The notes below the pieces were generated by a model. The model saw nothing but the letters and a program-made list of their open reading frames with translations. It searched no databases and was not told where the DNA came from. Source: Modestobacter sp. L9-4 (GTDB taxonomy: Bacteria; Actinomycetota; Actinomycetes; Mycobacteriales; Geodermatophilaceae). Taken from it: a stretch of DNA of 64,000 nt. The stretch covers positions 1,922,001 to 1,986,000 of the forward strand of contig NZ_CP077800.1 in assembly GCF_019112525.1 (NCBI RefSeq), written 5' to 3'. Below, piece by piece: positions 1-8,661 of this stretch. The translations under genes were made by a program, and so were the position numbers. The stretch's first letter is position 1; each line of letters starts with the position of its first letter.

Positions 1-356
1 CGGCTGCGCAGGTGCGGGGAGAGGTCGTCGGCGTCGTCGCCGAGCCCGCCCAGGTAGACGATCCGGCCGATCCCGGCGTCGGCGGCGGCGCGGGCGAACG
101 CGCGGGCGGCCTCGGCGTCCCGCTCCTGGAAGTCGGCCGAGTCCAGGGAGTGCACCAGGTAGTACGCGGCGTCGCAGCCCTCGAGGGCGGCGCGCAGCGA
201 GGCCTCGTCGGAGACGTCACCGGCGACCGGCGTCCCCGCGCCCTCGTAGCTCTCCGGGCGGCGGGTCATCGCCCGCACCTCGTGCCCGGCCTGCTCCAGG
301 GCAGGCGCGAGCCTGCCACCCACGAACCCCGACGCGCCGGTCACCAGTACTCGCAC
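1..356 (-). CDS. NAD(P)-binding NmrA/SDR-type protein, 3' part cut by window edge
   Basis: The N-terminal 118 residues are present. They begin with a GTG start and the Rossmann motif VTGASGFVGG (about residues 4-13). Further on are an acidic GDVSD segment and the YYLVHSL segment typical of extended or atypical short-chain dehydrogenases of the NmrA / NAD(P)H-binding family. Such proteins bind NAD(P)H and act as quinone reductases, epimerase-like enzymes or redox sensors; which applies cannot be decided from this fragment. It is divergent from the DUF2237 gene with about 80 bp between them. The gene continues leftward beyond base 1, so the catalytic YxxxK region is not visible. Confidence 0.85.
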   Translation of the reverse strand, partial: MRVLVTGASGFVGGRLAPALEQAGHEVRAMTRRPESYEGAGTPVAGDVSDEASLRAALEGCDAAYYLVHSLDSADFQERDAEAARAFARAAADAGIGRIVYLGGLGDDADDLSPHLRS

Positions 357-435
357 CCGTCCAGCCTGTCGGTCCCGGGCCGAGCGCGCGATTCGGGGGT
401 GCACGACGGATCGGCGCGGGACGACGTGCGGGCGC

Positions 436-885
436 ATGATCGGCGGCATGGACGACCCGGGCAGCGAGCGCAACGTGCTGGGCGGGCCGCTGGAACCGTG
501 CGGCACCGACCCGATGACCGGCTTCACCCGCGACGGCTCGTGCCGCTCGGGCCCCGAGGACGCCGGCAGCCACACCGTGTGCGCCGTGGTGTCCGCCGAG
601 TTCCTGGCCCTGCAGCGCCGGCTGGGCAACGACCTGAGCACCCCGCGCCCCCAGTACGGCTTCCCCGGGCTGGTGCCCGGCGACCGCTGGTGCGTCGTCG
701 CGGCGCGGTGGCGGCAAGCGGCCGAGGCCGGGGCGCCCGCCGGGGTGGTGCTGGCCGCGACCAACGCCCGCGCCCTGGAGCTCGTGCCCCTGGAGCTGCT
801 GCAGGCGCACGCCGTCGACGTCCCCGACGACGCCTCGTCGCTGGGCAGCCCGCCCGGGGAACAGGCCCCCGGCGGCGCCGGTTGA
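436..885 (+). CDS. DUF2237 family protein
   Basis: A 149-residue protein, or 145 if the second ATG at 448 is used. It carries the conserved core of DUF2237 almost intact: NVLGGPLEPCGTDPMTGF near the N-terminus, GSHTVCAVV around residue 50, and GNDLSTPRPQYGFPGL followed by PGDRWC near the middle. Two cysteines (EPCG and HTVC) sit where the family has them. The function of DUF2237 is unknown. The ATG at 448 is slightly better placed relative to the family's N-terminus. The last 15 residues (PPGEQAPGGAG) look like a disordered tail. Glutathione peroxidase follows 34 bp later on the same strand. Confidence 0.88.
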   Translation: MIGGMDDPGSERNVLGGPLEPCGTDPMTGFTRDGSCRSGPEDAGSHTVCAVVSAEFLALQRRLGNDLSTPRPQYGFPGLVPGDRWCVVAARWRQAAEAGAPAGVVLAATNARALELVPLELLQAHAVDVPDDASSLGSPPGEQAPGGAG

Positions 886-919
886 CCCGCAGCGACCGTC
901 CCCTACGTACGGAGCTGCC

Positions 920-1411
920 GTGAGCGACCTGCTGGACCTGCCCCTCACCACGCTCCAGGGCGAGCCGACCACGCTGGGCGCGCTGACCGCGGGCTCGGCC
1001 GCGCTGGTGGTCAACGTGGCCAGCCGCTGCGGGCTGACCCCGCAGTACGAGCAGCTGGAGGCGCTGCAGCAGGAGTACGCCGGCCGCGGGTTCACCGTGC
1101 TGGGCGTGCCGTGCAACCAGTTCGCCGGCCAGGAGCCCGGGACGGCGGAGGAGATCGCCACGTTCTGCTCGGCCACCTACGGCGTCACCTTCCCGATGAC
1201 CGGCAAGCTCGAGGTCAACGGCCCGGACGCCGACCCGCTGTTCCAGCAGCTGACCGCCGTCCCGGACGCCACCGGCGAGGCCGGCGACGTGCAGTGGAAC
1301 TTCGAGAAGTTCCTGCTGTCGGCCGACGGCGAGGTGGTCGCCCGGTTCCGGCCGCGGACGACGCCCGACGCCCCCGAGGTCCGCGCCGCCATCGAAGGAG
1401 TCCTGGCATGA
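920..1411 (+). CDS. Glutathione peroxidase / thioredoxin-dependent peroxidase (Cys type)
   Basis: A 163-residue cysteine-type GPx, the usual length for the bacterial BtuE/Gpx group. The peroxidatic Cys37 lies in NVASRCG. The rest of the tetrad is visible as Gln71 (FAGQE) and Trp126-Asn127 (QWNFEK). Cys83 in TFCSATYG sits where thioredoxin-dependent members carry the resolving cysteine, so thioredoxin or mycoredoxin is a more likely reductant than glutathione in an actinobacterium; that is inference. It reduces hydrogen and organic hydroperoxides in the cytoplasm. The start is GTG at 920. The stop overlaps the ATG of the next gene by ATGA, implying translational coupling. Confidence 0.93.
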   Translation: MSDLLDLPLTTLQGEPTTLGALTAGSAALVVNVASRCGLTPQYEQLEALQQEYAGRGFTVLGVPCNQFAGQEPGTAEEIATFCSATYGVTFPMTGKLEVNGPDADPLFQQLTAVPDATGEAGDVQWNFEKFLLSADGEVVARFRPRTTPDAPEVRAAIEGVLA

Positions 1412-1866
1412 CGTCCCCCGACCGCCCGCCGCTCCCGCCGTTCACCGCGGCGACCGCCGCCCAGAAGGTGCAGGCGGCCGAGGACGGCTGGAACAGCCGC
1501 GACCCGCAGCGGGTGGCGCTGGCCTACACCGAGGACTCCGTCTGGCGGAACCGGGACACGTTCCTCACCGGCCGCGCCGCGATCGTCGAGTTCCTCACCG
1601 CCAAGTGGGAGCGCGAGCAGGACTACGTGCTGCGCAAGGCGCTCTGGGCCTTCAGCGACGACCGGATCGCCGTGCGCTTCCAGTACGAGTGGCACGACGC
1701 CGCGGGCCGGTGGTGGCGCTCCTACGGGAACGAGAACTGGGAGTTCGACGCGCACGGGCTGATGAGCCGCCGCGAGGCCAGCATCAACGACGTCGCGATC
1801 ACCGCCGCCGAGCGCCGACTGACCGGCCCCCGGCAGCCCGGCGAGCCCGAGATCCCGCTGCACTGA
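1408..1866 (+). CDS. DUF1348 / NTF2-like (SnoaL fold) protein
   Basis: A 152-residue protein with the signature of DUF1348: an [10 protein letters not shown] motif near residue 24, [25 protein letters not shown] and YGNENWEFD. The fold is the cone-shaped NTF2/SnoaL type. The biochemical role is not established for this family. It starts with ATG overlapping the glutathione peroxidase stop, so the two are probably co-translated, which suggests a link to oxidative-stress handling. The longer upstream reading frame is just read-through across the peroxidase gene and was not used. Confidence 0.9.
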   Translation: MTSPDRPPLPPFTAATAAQKVQAAEDGWNSRDPQRVALAYTEDSVWRNRDTFLTGRAAIVEFLTAKWEREQDYVLRKALWAFSDDRIAVRFQYEWHDAAGRWWRSYGNENWEFDAHGLMSRREASINDVAITAAERRLTGPRQPGEPEIPLH

Positions 1867-1927
1867 TCCCGCTGCACCGACCTCCCGGTGCACCTGCCGA
1901 CGGCGGGTGCACCGGGGCCGCCGTCGG

Positions 1928-2329
1928 TCAGCCCTGCAGCGCGGCGGGGTCCATCCACATCGTCTCCCAGACGTTGCCGTCGGGGTCGGTGAAGCTGGTG
2001 GAGTACATGAACCCGTGGTCCTGCGTCGGCAGCCACGGCTTGCCCCCCGCACCCAGCGCCCGGGCCAGCAGGTCGTCGACCTCCGTGCGGCTCTCGGAGG
2101 AGAGGGCGTTGAGCACCGAGGTGGCCTGGGCCGGGTCGCCCACCTCACCGGCCACGAAGCCGGCGAACTTCTCGCGGGTGAGCAGCATGACCGAGATGTT
2201 CTCCTCGACCACCATCGCGGCCGCCGTCTCGTCGGTGAACCGCGGGTCGTTGCGGAAGCCGAGCGCGGCGTAGAAGGCCTTCGCCCGCTCCAGGTCGGTG
2301 ACGGGCAGGTTCACGAAGATCATGCGCAC
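1928..2329 (-). CDS. VOC family protein (glyoxalase/bleomycin-resistance fold)
   Basis: A 133-residue vicinal-oxygen-chelate protein of the COG3607 type. It opens with MIFVNLPVTDLERAKAFY, has ISVMLLTREKF near the middle and ends with the DPDGNVWETMWMDP segment that carries a metal-ligand glutamate. The GTG at 2329 is six bases downstream of AGGAG; the ATG two codons later is an alternative. VOC proteins of this class are dimeric metalloenzymes of diverse function (isomerase, extradiol dioxygenase, thiol transferase), and no substrate can be read from the sequence. It is convergent with the upstream gene set, 61 bp from the DUF1348 gene. Confidence 0.9.
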   Translation of the reverse strand: MRMIFVNLPVTDLERAKAFYAALGFRNDPRFTDETAAAMVVEENISVMLLTREKFAGFVAGEVGDPAQATSVLNALSSESRTEVDDLLARALGAGGKPWLPTQDHGFMYSTSFTDPDGNVWETMWMDPAALQG

Positions 2330-2611
2330 GGTGGTCTCCTCGATCGGTCCGGCCGGCCGGACGGTGGTGGGCCGCTGCGGCCCTGTGGAGGTGGAGACCG
2401 GCCGGCCCGGGAGAACTCATCGGTCCCCGGTCCGGCGTCCCCGCGGACGGCGTCGCACGGGTCGGCTGTGCGCGGCACTCGCCACGGCTGGGGCCGGGCT
2501 GTGAGGATGGCGGTCCCCGCACGAGGGGCCGGGTGATCGGCTCCCGGGCAGGTCCGACAGCATGAACGGGTCCGCGGGCACACGGGCGACGCCAGGTGAG
2601 GAGCGCAGACG

Positions 2612-3040
2612 GTGAGCACGACCAGGAGCAACCGGGCCAAGGCCGCGATCACCACCGTCAGCCTGACCGGTGCCGCCATGGGCTTCCTGACCGCCTGCGG
2701 TGGTGGTGGCAACGACGACAACGACGCCCGCGAGGTCTACTGCGTCGACGAGCAGGACAACGTCGTCGACGAGGACCAGTGCGAGGACGCCGAGCGGAAC
2801 GGCGGCATCGGCCTGGGCGGCCTGCCTTTCTTCTTCCTGCTCAGCAACTTCGGCGGCAACCGCTACTCGGTCGGCCAGCGCATCCCGCAGCAGTACACCT
2901 CCGCGGGCACCCGGGTGAACCCCTCCGACACCGCCGCGCGGTCCCGCAGCGGGCTGCCCAGCACCGGCAAGGTGACGTCGGGGACCCGCGTCTCCGGCGG
3001 GATCGGCTCCGGCAAGGCCGGGGGGAGCAGCGGCTCGTGA
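2612..3040 (+). CDS. Lipoprotein of the YgiB/DUF1190-like kind
   Basis: A 142-residue secreted lipoprotein. A basic N-terminus (TTRSNRAKAA) and a hydrophobic stretch end in the lipobox LTAC (cysteine at residue 29), then GGGGNDDND. The mature part has two cysteines in an acidic context (VYCVDEQDNVVDEDQC) and a glycine/serine-rich tail. YgiB and YjfM of E. coli (DUF1190) are small lipoproteins encoded directly before a YgiC/YjfC glutathionylspermidine-synthase-like ATP-grasp protein, and the same order is seen here. The sequence match is weak beyond this architecture, so the family call rests mainly on context. GTG start; its TGA overlaps the start of the next gene. Confidence 0.75.
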   Translation: MSTTRSNRAKAAITTVSLTGAAMGFLTACGGGGNDDNDAREVYCVDEQDNVVDEDQCEDAERNGGIGLGGLPFFFLLSNFGGNRYSVGQRIPQQYTSAGTRVNPSDTAARSRSGLPSTGKVTSGTRVSGGIGSGKAGGSSGS

Positions 3041-4299
3041 GGCGGCTCTACGGCAAGGCCCGGCTCGGCTGGGAGGCCGAGATCGAGAGCCAGGGGCTGG
3101 TCTACAACAAGACCACCGTCCCCGACGGGGAGACCCGCTCCTACTGGCGCGAGGACGTCTTCTACGACTTCACCGCAGCCGAGGTCGACCGGCTGGCCGA
3201 GGTCACCGACCAGCTGTTCGCCGCCTGCGTGGAGGCCGGTGAGGTCGCGCTCGCCGACGACCGGCTGCTGGACCGGATGCGCATCCCGCGCGACGCCCGC
3301 GACGTCATCCGGGCCACCTGGGAGTACGAGCCGCCGAGCATCTACGGCCGCTTCGACCTGTGGTGGGACGGCCAGGCAGCGCCCCGGCTGCTGGAGTTCA
3401 ACGCCGACACCCCGACCTCGCTGGTCGAGGCCGCCGTCGTGCAGTGGGCGTGGCACCTGGAGACCGGGCAGGGCACCGACCAGTGGAACCAGCTCGACGA
3501 CCGGCTGGTGGAGGCCTGGCGCCGCAACCTGTCGCGCTGGGAGGCCCACTACGGGCGCCGTCCGAGGGTGCACCTGGCCTGGACGTCGGGCGACACCAGC
3601 GGCGAGGACTGGATGACGGTCGCCTACATGGCCGACTGCGTGCAGCGCGCCGGCTACGAGACGACCGTGCTCACCACCGAGGAACTCGGCCTCGACACCG
3701 GCGACGCCCGCTTCTACGACCCCAAGGGCAACCGGATCGACGTGATCTTCAAGCTCTACCCCTGGGAGTGGCTGGTCGCCGACGAGTACGGCCCGTCGGT
3801 CATCGCCGACCTCCGCGTCCCGGGCGGGACGACGTGGGTCGAGCCGATCTGGAAGATGCTCTGGTCGAACAAGGGCCTGCTGCCGGTGCTGTGGCAGCGG
3901 TACGAGCACGACCCGGTGATCAGCCGGCACCTGCTGCCCGCCTTCTTCGGCGACGACCCGCGGGCCGCGGAGCTGCAGGCGACCGGCTTCGCCCGCAAGC
4001 CGCTGCTTGGCCGCGAGGGTAACAACGTCGAGCTGATCGCCCCCGGCGGGGAGACCCTCGCCTCGCTCGGCGGACGCTACGGCGCCGAGGGCTGGGTCGT
4101 GCAGGGCCTGTGCCCGCTGCCGGACTTCGCCGGCCCCGACGGCCCGCACCACCCGGTGCTGGGCACCTGGGTCGTCGACGGCGAGGCCGCCGGCATGGGC
4201 ATCCGCGAGTCCGACGGCCTCATCACCGACGACCTGTCCTTCTTCGTCCCGCACACGATCGACCACAAGCGCCCGCCGAACACCACCTGGTCCGCCTGA
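3037..4299 (+). CDS. Glutathionylspermidine synthase-like ATP-grasp protein (YgiC-like)
   Basis: A 420-residue protein matching the glutathionylspermidine synthase C-terminal ATP-grasp family. Visible blocks are YGRFDLWWDG with LLEFNADTPTSL, the catalytic-core segment around SGDTSGEDWMTVAYMAD, VIFKLYPWEW, and PIWKMLWSNKGLLPVLW near residues 270-285. The family forms peptide-like bonds using ATP, but YgiC-type proteins lack the amidase half and have no proven glutathionylspermidine activity. The GTG start at 3037 overlaps the lipoprotein stop (GTGA). The pair is presumably an operon acting on the envelope, by analogy with ygiBC. Substrate unknown. Confidence 0.88.
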   Translation: MRRLYGKARLGWEAEIESQGLVYNKTTVPDGETRSYWREDVFYDFTAAEVDRLAEVTDQLFAACVEAGEVALADDRLLDRMRIPRDARDVIRATWEYEPPSIYGRFDLWWDGQAAPRLLEFNADTPTSLVEAAVVQWAWHLETGQGTDQWNQLDDRLVEAWRRNLSRWEAHYGRRPRVHLAWTSGDTSGEDWMTVAYMADCVQRAGYETTVLTTEELGLDTGDARFYDPKGNRIDVIFKLYPWEWLVADEYGPSVIADLRVPGGTTWVEPIWKMLWSNKGLLPVLWQRYEHDPVISRHLLPAFFGDDPRAAELQATGFARKPLLGREGNNVELIAPGGETLASLGGRYGAEGWVVQGLCPLPDFAGPDGPHHPVLGTWVVDGEAAGMGIRESDGLITDDLSFFVPHTIDHKRPPNTTWSA

Positions 4300-4595
4300 C
4301 CCGACGTCATCGGCTGGCAGGCCACCCGACCGCCTCCCGGCCGCCGGCGGGCAGGCGGCTGCTCGGCGCTGCGGCCGGGCGGGCTGCCCGGTGCTGCGGG
4401 CAGAACGCCTGCCGGGTGCTGCGGTCCAGCGACTGCCCGGGTCGACCAGGGCGTTCATGCGGTCGTCAGGTCCGCCGGCTCACCCTGGCCCGGACAGGCG
4501 GCGGTCGTGCGGACCACGTGGAGCTCGTCACCGGCGCCGGGCGACGGACCGCACGGCCGGCCCGCCGCGCCCGTACGACGTCCCTGGAGGCACCC
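4300..4595. other. Intergenic region with degenerate 25-bp direct repeats
   Basis: No gene is supported here. The motif GCYSGGYGCTGCGG occurs at 4361, 4386 and 4411 with a period of exactly 25 bp, and a truncated fourth copy (GCCCGG) at about 4435. The period is not a multiple of three, which argues against coding. A Shine-Dalgarno-like GGAGG precedes the GTG of the next gene at 4596. Confidence 0.55.
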
Positions 4596-4985
4596 GTGAG
4601 CCGCACGACCGTCCCGCACGACGCCGGGCTCCGCCGTGCCCTGCAGGTGGCCGCGATGCTGACCCTGCTGAGCGTGGGCTTCCAGTACGTCACGGCCGGG
4701 CAGCTGTTCCCCCGGGGCGGCCCGGAGGAGCTGCACGCCGGAGGGGCGATCGTGCTGCACGTGCTCAGCGGGCTGACCGCGGTCGCCGCGGTGCTGCTGT
4801 GGCGCCGCGGCGGCTGCTCCGTGCGGATGGCGGTGCTGGCGGGTGTGGTGTTCGTGCTGACGTTCGTCCAGGCCGCGACGGGCGGCCGGGACACGCTGTG
4901 GGTCCACGTGCCCGGCGCCATGGTGGTGACCGTCGGTGCGGTGTGGGTCGCGGTCTGGTCGTTCAGCCGCCCCGCCGACCGCTGA
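4596..4985 (+). CDS. Small membrane protein (four TM segments), unknown function
   Basis: A 129-residue integral membrane protein with four hydrophobic helices at roughly residues 17-37, 46-65, 75-93 and 101-122. Motifs are HAGGAIVLHVLSGL in the second helix and FVQAATGG at the end of the third. This layout (His in TM2, small four-helix bundle) recalls DUF6220-like or heme-associated small membrane proteins, but I do not assign a family. GTG at 4596 follows a good CTGGAGGCACCC ribosome site. Its 3' end overlaps the convergent DUF2332 gene by 23 bp. Confidence 0.75.
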   Translation: MSRTTVPHDAGLRRALQVAAMLTLLSVGFQYVTAGQLFPRGGPEELHAGGAIVLHVLSGLTAVAAVLLWRRGGCSVRMAVLAGVVFVLTFVQAATGGRDTLWVHVPGAMVVTVGAVWVAVWSFSRPADR

Positions 4986-5976
4986 GCCGCGCGGCCCCGG
5001 GCAGCCAGTCGAGGCGGCCGCCGTGCGGGGCGGTGTACGCCAGCGGTTCGCCGTCCAGGGCCAGCAGGAAGCGGGACTCCTCGGCGGCCGGCTGCTCGGG
5101 CAGGCGGTCGCGGACGGCGGGCAGCACGGACACGCCCTCCTGCGAGCCCCACCGCACCGGCAGCCCGCCGACCGTCTGCACGAACTGCTCGCGGGCGGCG
5201 TCGTCCAGGTAGGCCAGCACCGCGGTGTGGAACACGACGACGGTCGCCTCGCGCGGCATCCGGGCCACCAGCCCGGGCAGCTGGTCCACCAGGTCGCCCC
5301 GCACGATCTCGGCCGGCTCGCGGGCGGCGACCGCGGCGGCGGCGCCCAGCCTGGCGCGGCGTTCGTCCATGCCGGGCCAGATCAGCGCCTGCAGCCAGGC
5401 CACGTCGTCGGGGTCGGCCGGGTCGAGCGGGTTGAGGTCGATGCCGGCCCGCGCGACCACCTCCGGCACACCGGTGGGGACCGGTCCGTCACCGGTGACC
5501 GTGCACCGCAGCTGCACCGGGCTCGCGGCGTCCCCGACCGGGCCGGTGGGGTACTCGTAGCCGTACCGGTCGGGGTACAGGCACAGCCCGGCGGAGGCGC
5601 CGACCTCGATCAGCGCCAGCGGCCCGGGCAGGGTGGCCAGCACCGGCAGCAGCGCCGCGCAGCGGGCGGCCTCGTTGGTCTGCGTGGCCCGGGCCAGCAT
5701 CGTCGTCCGCAGCCGGTCGGCGTCGCCGAGCACCCGCTCGTGCAGCTGCGCACCGTCGGCCGGCGGGGCGCCGTGCAGGAACGTCAGCGCCCCGAGCAGC
5801 AGGTTCGCCTGCCGCTTGGCCCGCGGCAGCGAGCCGAGGAACTCCAGGACGTCGGCGTCCCCGGCCACCGCGGCGGCCAGCTCCGCGTACTGCGGCGAGA
5901 CGCCCGCGGCCTCCACCTCGGCGAAGCGCCGGTAGTGCCCGGCGAGGTCCTGCAGCTCCTCGTCCAGCGCTCTCAC
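4963..5976 (-). CDS. DUF2332 domain-containing protein
   Basis: A 337-residue cytoplasmic protein with the DUF2332 layout: LAGHYRRFAEVEAAGVSPQYAELA near the start, ARATQTNEAARCAALLPVLA around residue 100, then EVGASAGLCLYPDRYGY. The glycine-rich EVGASAGLCL segment resembles motif I of SAM-dependent methyltransferases. VVVFHTAVLAYL sits where methyltransferase motif IV would be. A methyltransferase-like fold is therefore plausible but not demonstrated. GTG start. It lies 10 bp downstream of the NhaA fusion gene on the same strand, so the two may be co-transcribed. Confidence 0.88.
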   Translation of the reverse strand: MRALDEELQDLAGHYRRFAEVEAAGVSPQYAELAAAVAGDADVLEFLGSLPRAKRQANLLLGALTFLHGAPPADGAQLHERVLGDADRLRTTMLARATQTNEAARCAALLPVLATLPGPLALIEVGASAGLCLYPDRYGYEYPTGPVGDAASPVQLRCTVTGDGPVPTGVPEVVARAGIDLNPLDPADPDDVAWLQALIWPGMDERRARLGAAAAVAAREPAEIVRGDLVDQLPGLVARMPREATVVVFHTAVLAYLDDAAREQFVQTVGGLPVRWGSQEGVSVLPAVRDRLPEQPAAEESRFLLALDGEPLAYTAPHGGRLDWLPGAARLSGRRGG

Positions 5977-5986
5977 GTCGGTCTCC

Positions 5987-8632
5987 TCACGTGGTGGTCA
6001 GGTCACGGGTGGCCGAGCCGGCGGCCTGCAGCAGGTCCTCCCGGCTCGGGTCGACGAGCACCCGGCCGTCGGGGCGGACGACGATCGGCCGGTCGGTGTC
6101 GGGGACTCCCGCCTCGGTCAGCAGCCGCCGCGCGGCGTCGTCCTCGGCCGGGTCCAGCCACTGGTGGGCGATCCCGTCGTCGGCCAGGCGGTCGCGCAGC
6201 TCGACGCTGGCGGGCCACCGCCGGTCGCCGACGACCCGCAGCCCGCTGGCCTGGCCGATCAGCATCGCGCGGCGGAGCAGGAACGACCGGGTGACCAGGT
6301 CGTTGATCTCCCGGTTGCGGGCCAGCAGGGAGCGCAGCCGCTCCAGCGTGAGCACGATGACCTCCCCCGGCTCGGCGACCACCAGCGAGCGGACCGGCCG
6401 CTGACCGGCGAGCTGGTTGAGCCCACCGAGGAACCGGCCGGGGCCGTTGACCGCGATCACCCGTGGACCCGCGCCGTCGACGCCCTCCAGCGGGCCCTCC
6501 ACGATCGCGACCGACCCGGACACGATGACGAAGAAGTCGTACTCCGCCGCCCCGGAGCGCAGCAGCACCTGCTTGTGCTCGGTGCGCACCCGCCGGCCGA
6601 CCCGCTGGAACTCCCGGCACTGCTCCGGGGTCAGCCGGGGCGTGGACCCGTCGTCCGGCGTCTCCTCGAAGTGGCCGCCGGGGACCTTCGTGAGCCCGGG
6701 CAGCTCCGCCGTCGGTGACAGCGTCACGGTGCGCACCACCGACGCCGGGGCGGGCGCCTCCCGGTGCTGCGGGCCGCGCGGGTCGGAGTCGAGCAGGGCG
6801 GCGGCCAGCGCGTCGGTGACCGTGGGCCCCTGGTGGCGGACGCCGTTGACGAAGAACGTCGGGGTGCCGGTGACGCCGCCGGCCTCGGCGGAGGCGACGT
6901 CCTCGCGCACCCGGGCGGCGAAGGCGCCGTCCCCGAGGTCCTGGGCGAACCGGCCGAGGTCCAGACCGAGCGCGGCGGCGTGGTCGAGCAGCTCACCGGC
7001 CTCCAGCTGGTCCTGGTGGGCGAACAGCCGGTCGTGCATCGCCCAGAAGGCGCCCTGCGCACCGGCGGCCTCGACGGCCTCGGCGGCCAGCTCGGCGTGC
7101 GGGTGGACGTCGGGCAGCGGCAGGTGCCGGAACACGTAACGCAAGTCCTCACCGAACCGCTGCCGCAGCTCCTCGACCACCCCGGTGGCCCGTCCGCAGA
7201 ACGGGCACTCGACGTCCCCGTACTCGACCAGCTCGAGCGGGGCGTCGGGGCGGCCGCGCACGTGGTCCCGCGCAGGGTCGACCGGCGGGTCGAGCCGGGT
7301 CGGGCCGGTGGGCTGCTCGACCGGGTCGCGGCGGGCCAGCCAGCGGAACCAGCTCAGCCCCAGGGTCGCGGCGACGACGGCGGCGGCGAGGATGCCGACC
7401 ATCGCCTCGTCGCGCAGGCCGGGGTCGGGGAAGGCCAGGTCGGCGACGAACAGCGAGACGGTGAAGCCCAGGCCGGACAGCGCGGCCCCACCCCAGACGC
7501 TGCTGAGCCCCACCCCCGGCGGCAGCGACCCCAGGCGCAGCCGCACGGCCAGGGTCGCGGCACCGCCGACGCCGACCAGCTTGCCGACGACGAGCGCGGC
7601 GAACACCCCGAGCGTCACCGGCGAGGTCACCGCCCGCTCCAGCAGGTCGCTGCTGAAGGCCACCCCCGCGTTGGCCAGGGCGAACACCGGGACGACGACG
7701 TACCCGCTCCACGGCACGAGCAGCGCGCCGATCCGCTCGTTGGGCGAGATGGCCCGCTCGACGGAGAGCTTGGCCTGCCGGGCGAGGGAGACCTGCGGCG
7801 ACTGGCGGAAGGCCCGGGCCAGGACGCCGGCGGACTCGACCTCGGCCCGGCGCGGCGGGTAGGCGCTGACCAGCAGCCCGAGGACGACGGCGCCGATGGT
7901 GGCGTGCACCCCGGAGGCGTTCATGGCCAGCCACATGGCCGTGCCGACCGCGAAGTACGCCGGCCCGCGCCACACCTGCAGCCGGGCGAGCACCTGGAAG
8001 GCGAGGATGCACAGCGCCGCGATCGCCAGTGCCGTCAGGTCGACGTCCTCGCTGTAGAAGACGGCGATGACGGTGAGGGCGCCGATGTCGTCGACCACCG
8101 ACAGGGAGAGCAGGAAGACCCGCAGCTGGGTCGTCGCCCGCGGCCCGGCCAGCGCCAGCGCACCGAGCAGGAAGGCGGTGTCGGTGGCGATCGGGATGCC
8201 CCAGCCGTTGGCGCCCGGGCCGCCGGCGTTGAACGCCAGGTAGATGCAGGCGGGCAGCGCCAGCCCGGCGAGGGCGGCGATGACCGGGATCGACAGCCGG
8301 CTGCGCTGGGTGAGCTCGCCCATCTGCAGCTCGCGGCGGACCTCCATGCCGATGAGGAAGAAGAAGAAGCACATCAGGCCGTCGTTGACCCAGTGCCGCA
8401 GGTCCTCGGTGACACCGGTCGACCCCAGCCGCAGCGAGAACTCGGTGTGCCACACCCGGTCGTAGGAGTCGCGCCACGGGGAGTTCGCCCAGGCCAGCGC
8501 CAGCAGGGTGGCGATGACGAGCAGGCCCGCGCTGGCCGCCTCGGTCTGGAGCATGCGCCGCGCCTGGGCGGACAGCTGCGCGACCAGGTGCCGGGACCCC
8601 GACGTCGTCGTGGTGCGTGGTGCCGCGGTCAT
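5987..8632 (-). CDS. nhaA: NhaA Na+/H+ antiporter fused to DsbA-like, cNMP-binding and thioredoxin-like domains
   Basis: An 881-residue four-part fusion. Residues about 20-435 are NhaA: WVNDGLMCFFFFLIGMEVRREL, GIPIATDTAF, and the ion-binding pair Asp181-Asp182 in SVVDDIGAL. Residues about 450-615 are a DsbA/thioredoxin-like domain with active site CPFC (476-479), FRHLPLPDVHPHA and GVTGTPTFFVNG with cis-Pro. Residues about 660-790 look like a cyclic-nucleotide/CAP effector fold (DFFVIVSGSVAIVEGP). Residues about 797-875 match the cysteine-free thioredoxin-like module that normally joins a cNMP domain to a FAD thioredoxin-reductase-like enzyme; here the FAD part is absent. NhaA exchanges 2 H+ for Na+. 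Redox or ligand gating of transport is inference. The frame is open throughout, so this is not a sequencing join. Confidence 0.93.
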   Translation of the reverse strand: MTAAPRTTTTSGSRHLVAQLSAQARRMLQTEAASAGLLVIATLLALAWANSPWRDSYDRVWHTEFSLRLGSTGVTEDLRHWVNDGLMCFFFFLIGMEVRRELQMGELTQRSRLSIPVIAALAGLALPACIYLAFNAGGPGANGWGIPIATDTAFLLGALALAGPRATTQLRVFLLSLSVVDDIGALTVIAVFYSEDVDLTALAIAALCILAFQVLARLQVWRGPAYFAVGTAMWLAMNASGVHATIGAVVLGLLVSAYPPRRAEVESAGVLARAFRQSPQVSLARQAKLSVERAISPNERIGALLVPWSGYVVVPVFALANAGVAFSSDLLERAVTSPVTLGVFAALVVGKLVGVGGAATLAVRLRLGSLPPGVGLSSVWGGAALSGLGFTVSLFVADLAFPDPGLRDEAMVGILAAAVVAATLGLSWFRWLARRDPVEQPTGPTRLDPPVDPARDHVRGRPDAPLELVEYGDVECPFCGRATGVVEELRQRFGEDLRYVFRHLPLPDVHPHAELAAEAVEAAGAQGAFWAMHDRLFAHQDQLEAGELLDHAAALGLDLGRFAQDLGDGAFAARVREDVASAEAGGVTGTPTFFVNGVRHQGPTVTDALAAALLDSDPRGPQHREAPAPASVVRTVTLSPTAELPGLTKVPGGHFEETPDDGSTPRLTPEQCREFQRVGRRVRTEHKQVLLRSGAAEYDFFVIVSGSVAIVEGPLEGVDGAGPRVIAVNGPGRFLGGLNQLAGQRPVRSLVVAEPGEVIVLTLERLRSLLARNREINDLVTRSFLLRRAMLIGQASGLRVVGDRRWPASVELRDRLADDGIAHQWLDPAEDDAARRLLTEAGVPDTDRPIVVRPDGRVLVDPSREDLLQAAGSATRDLTTT

Positions 8633-8661
8633 GCCGTCTTCCTACCGTGCCCGTGTGACAG

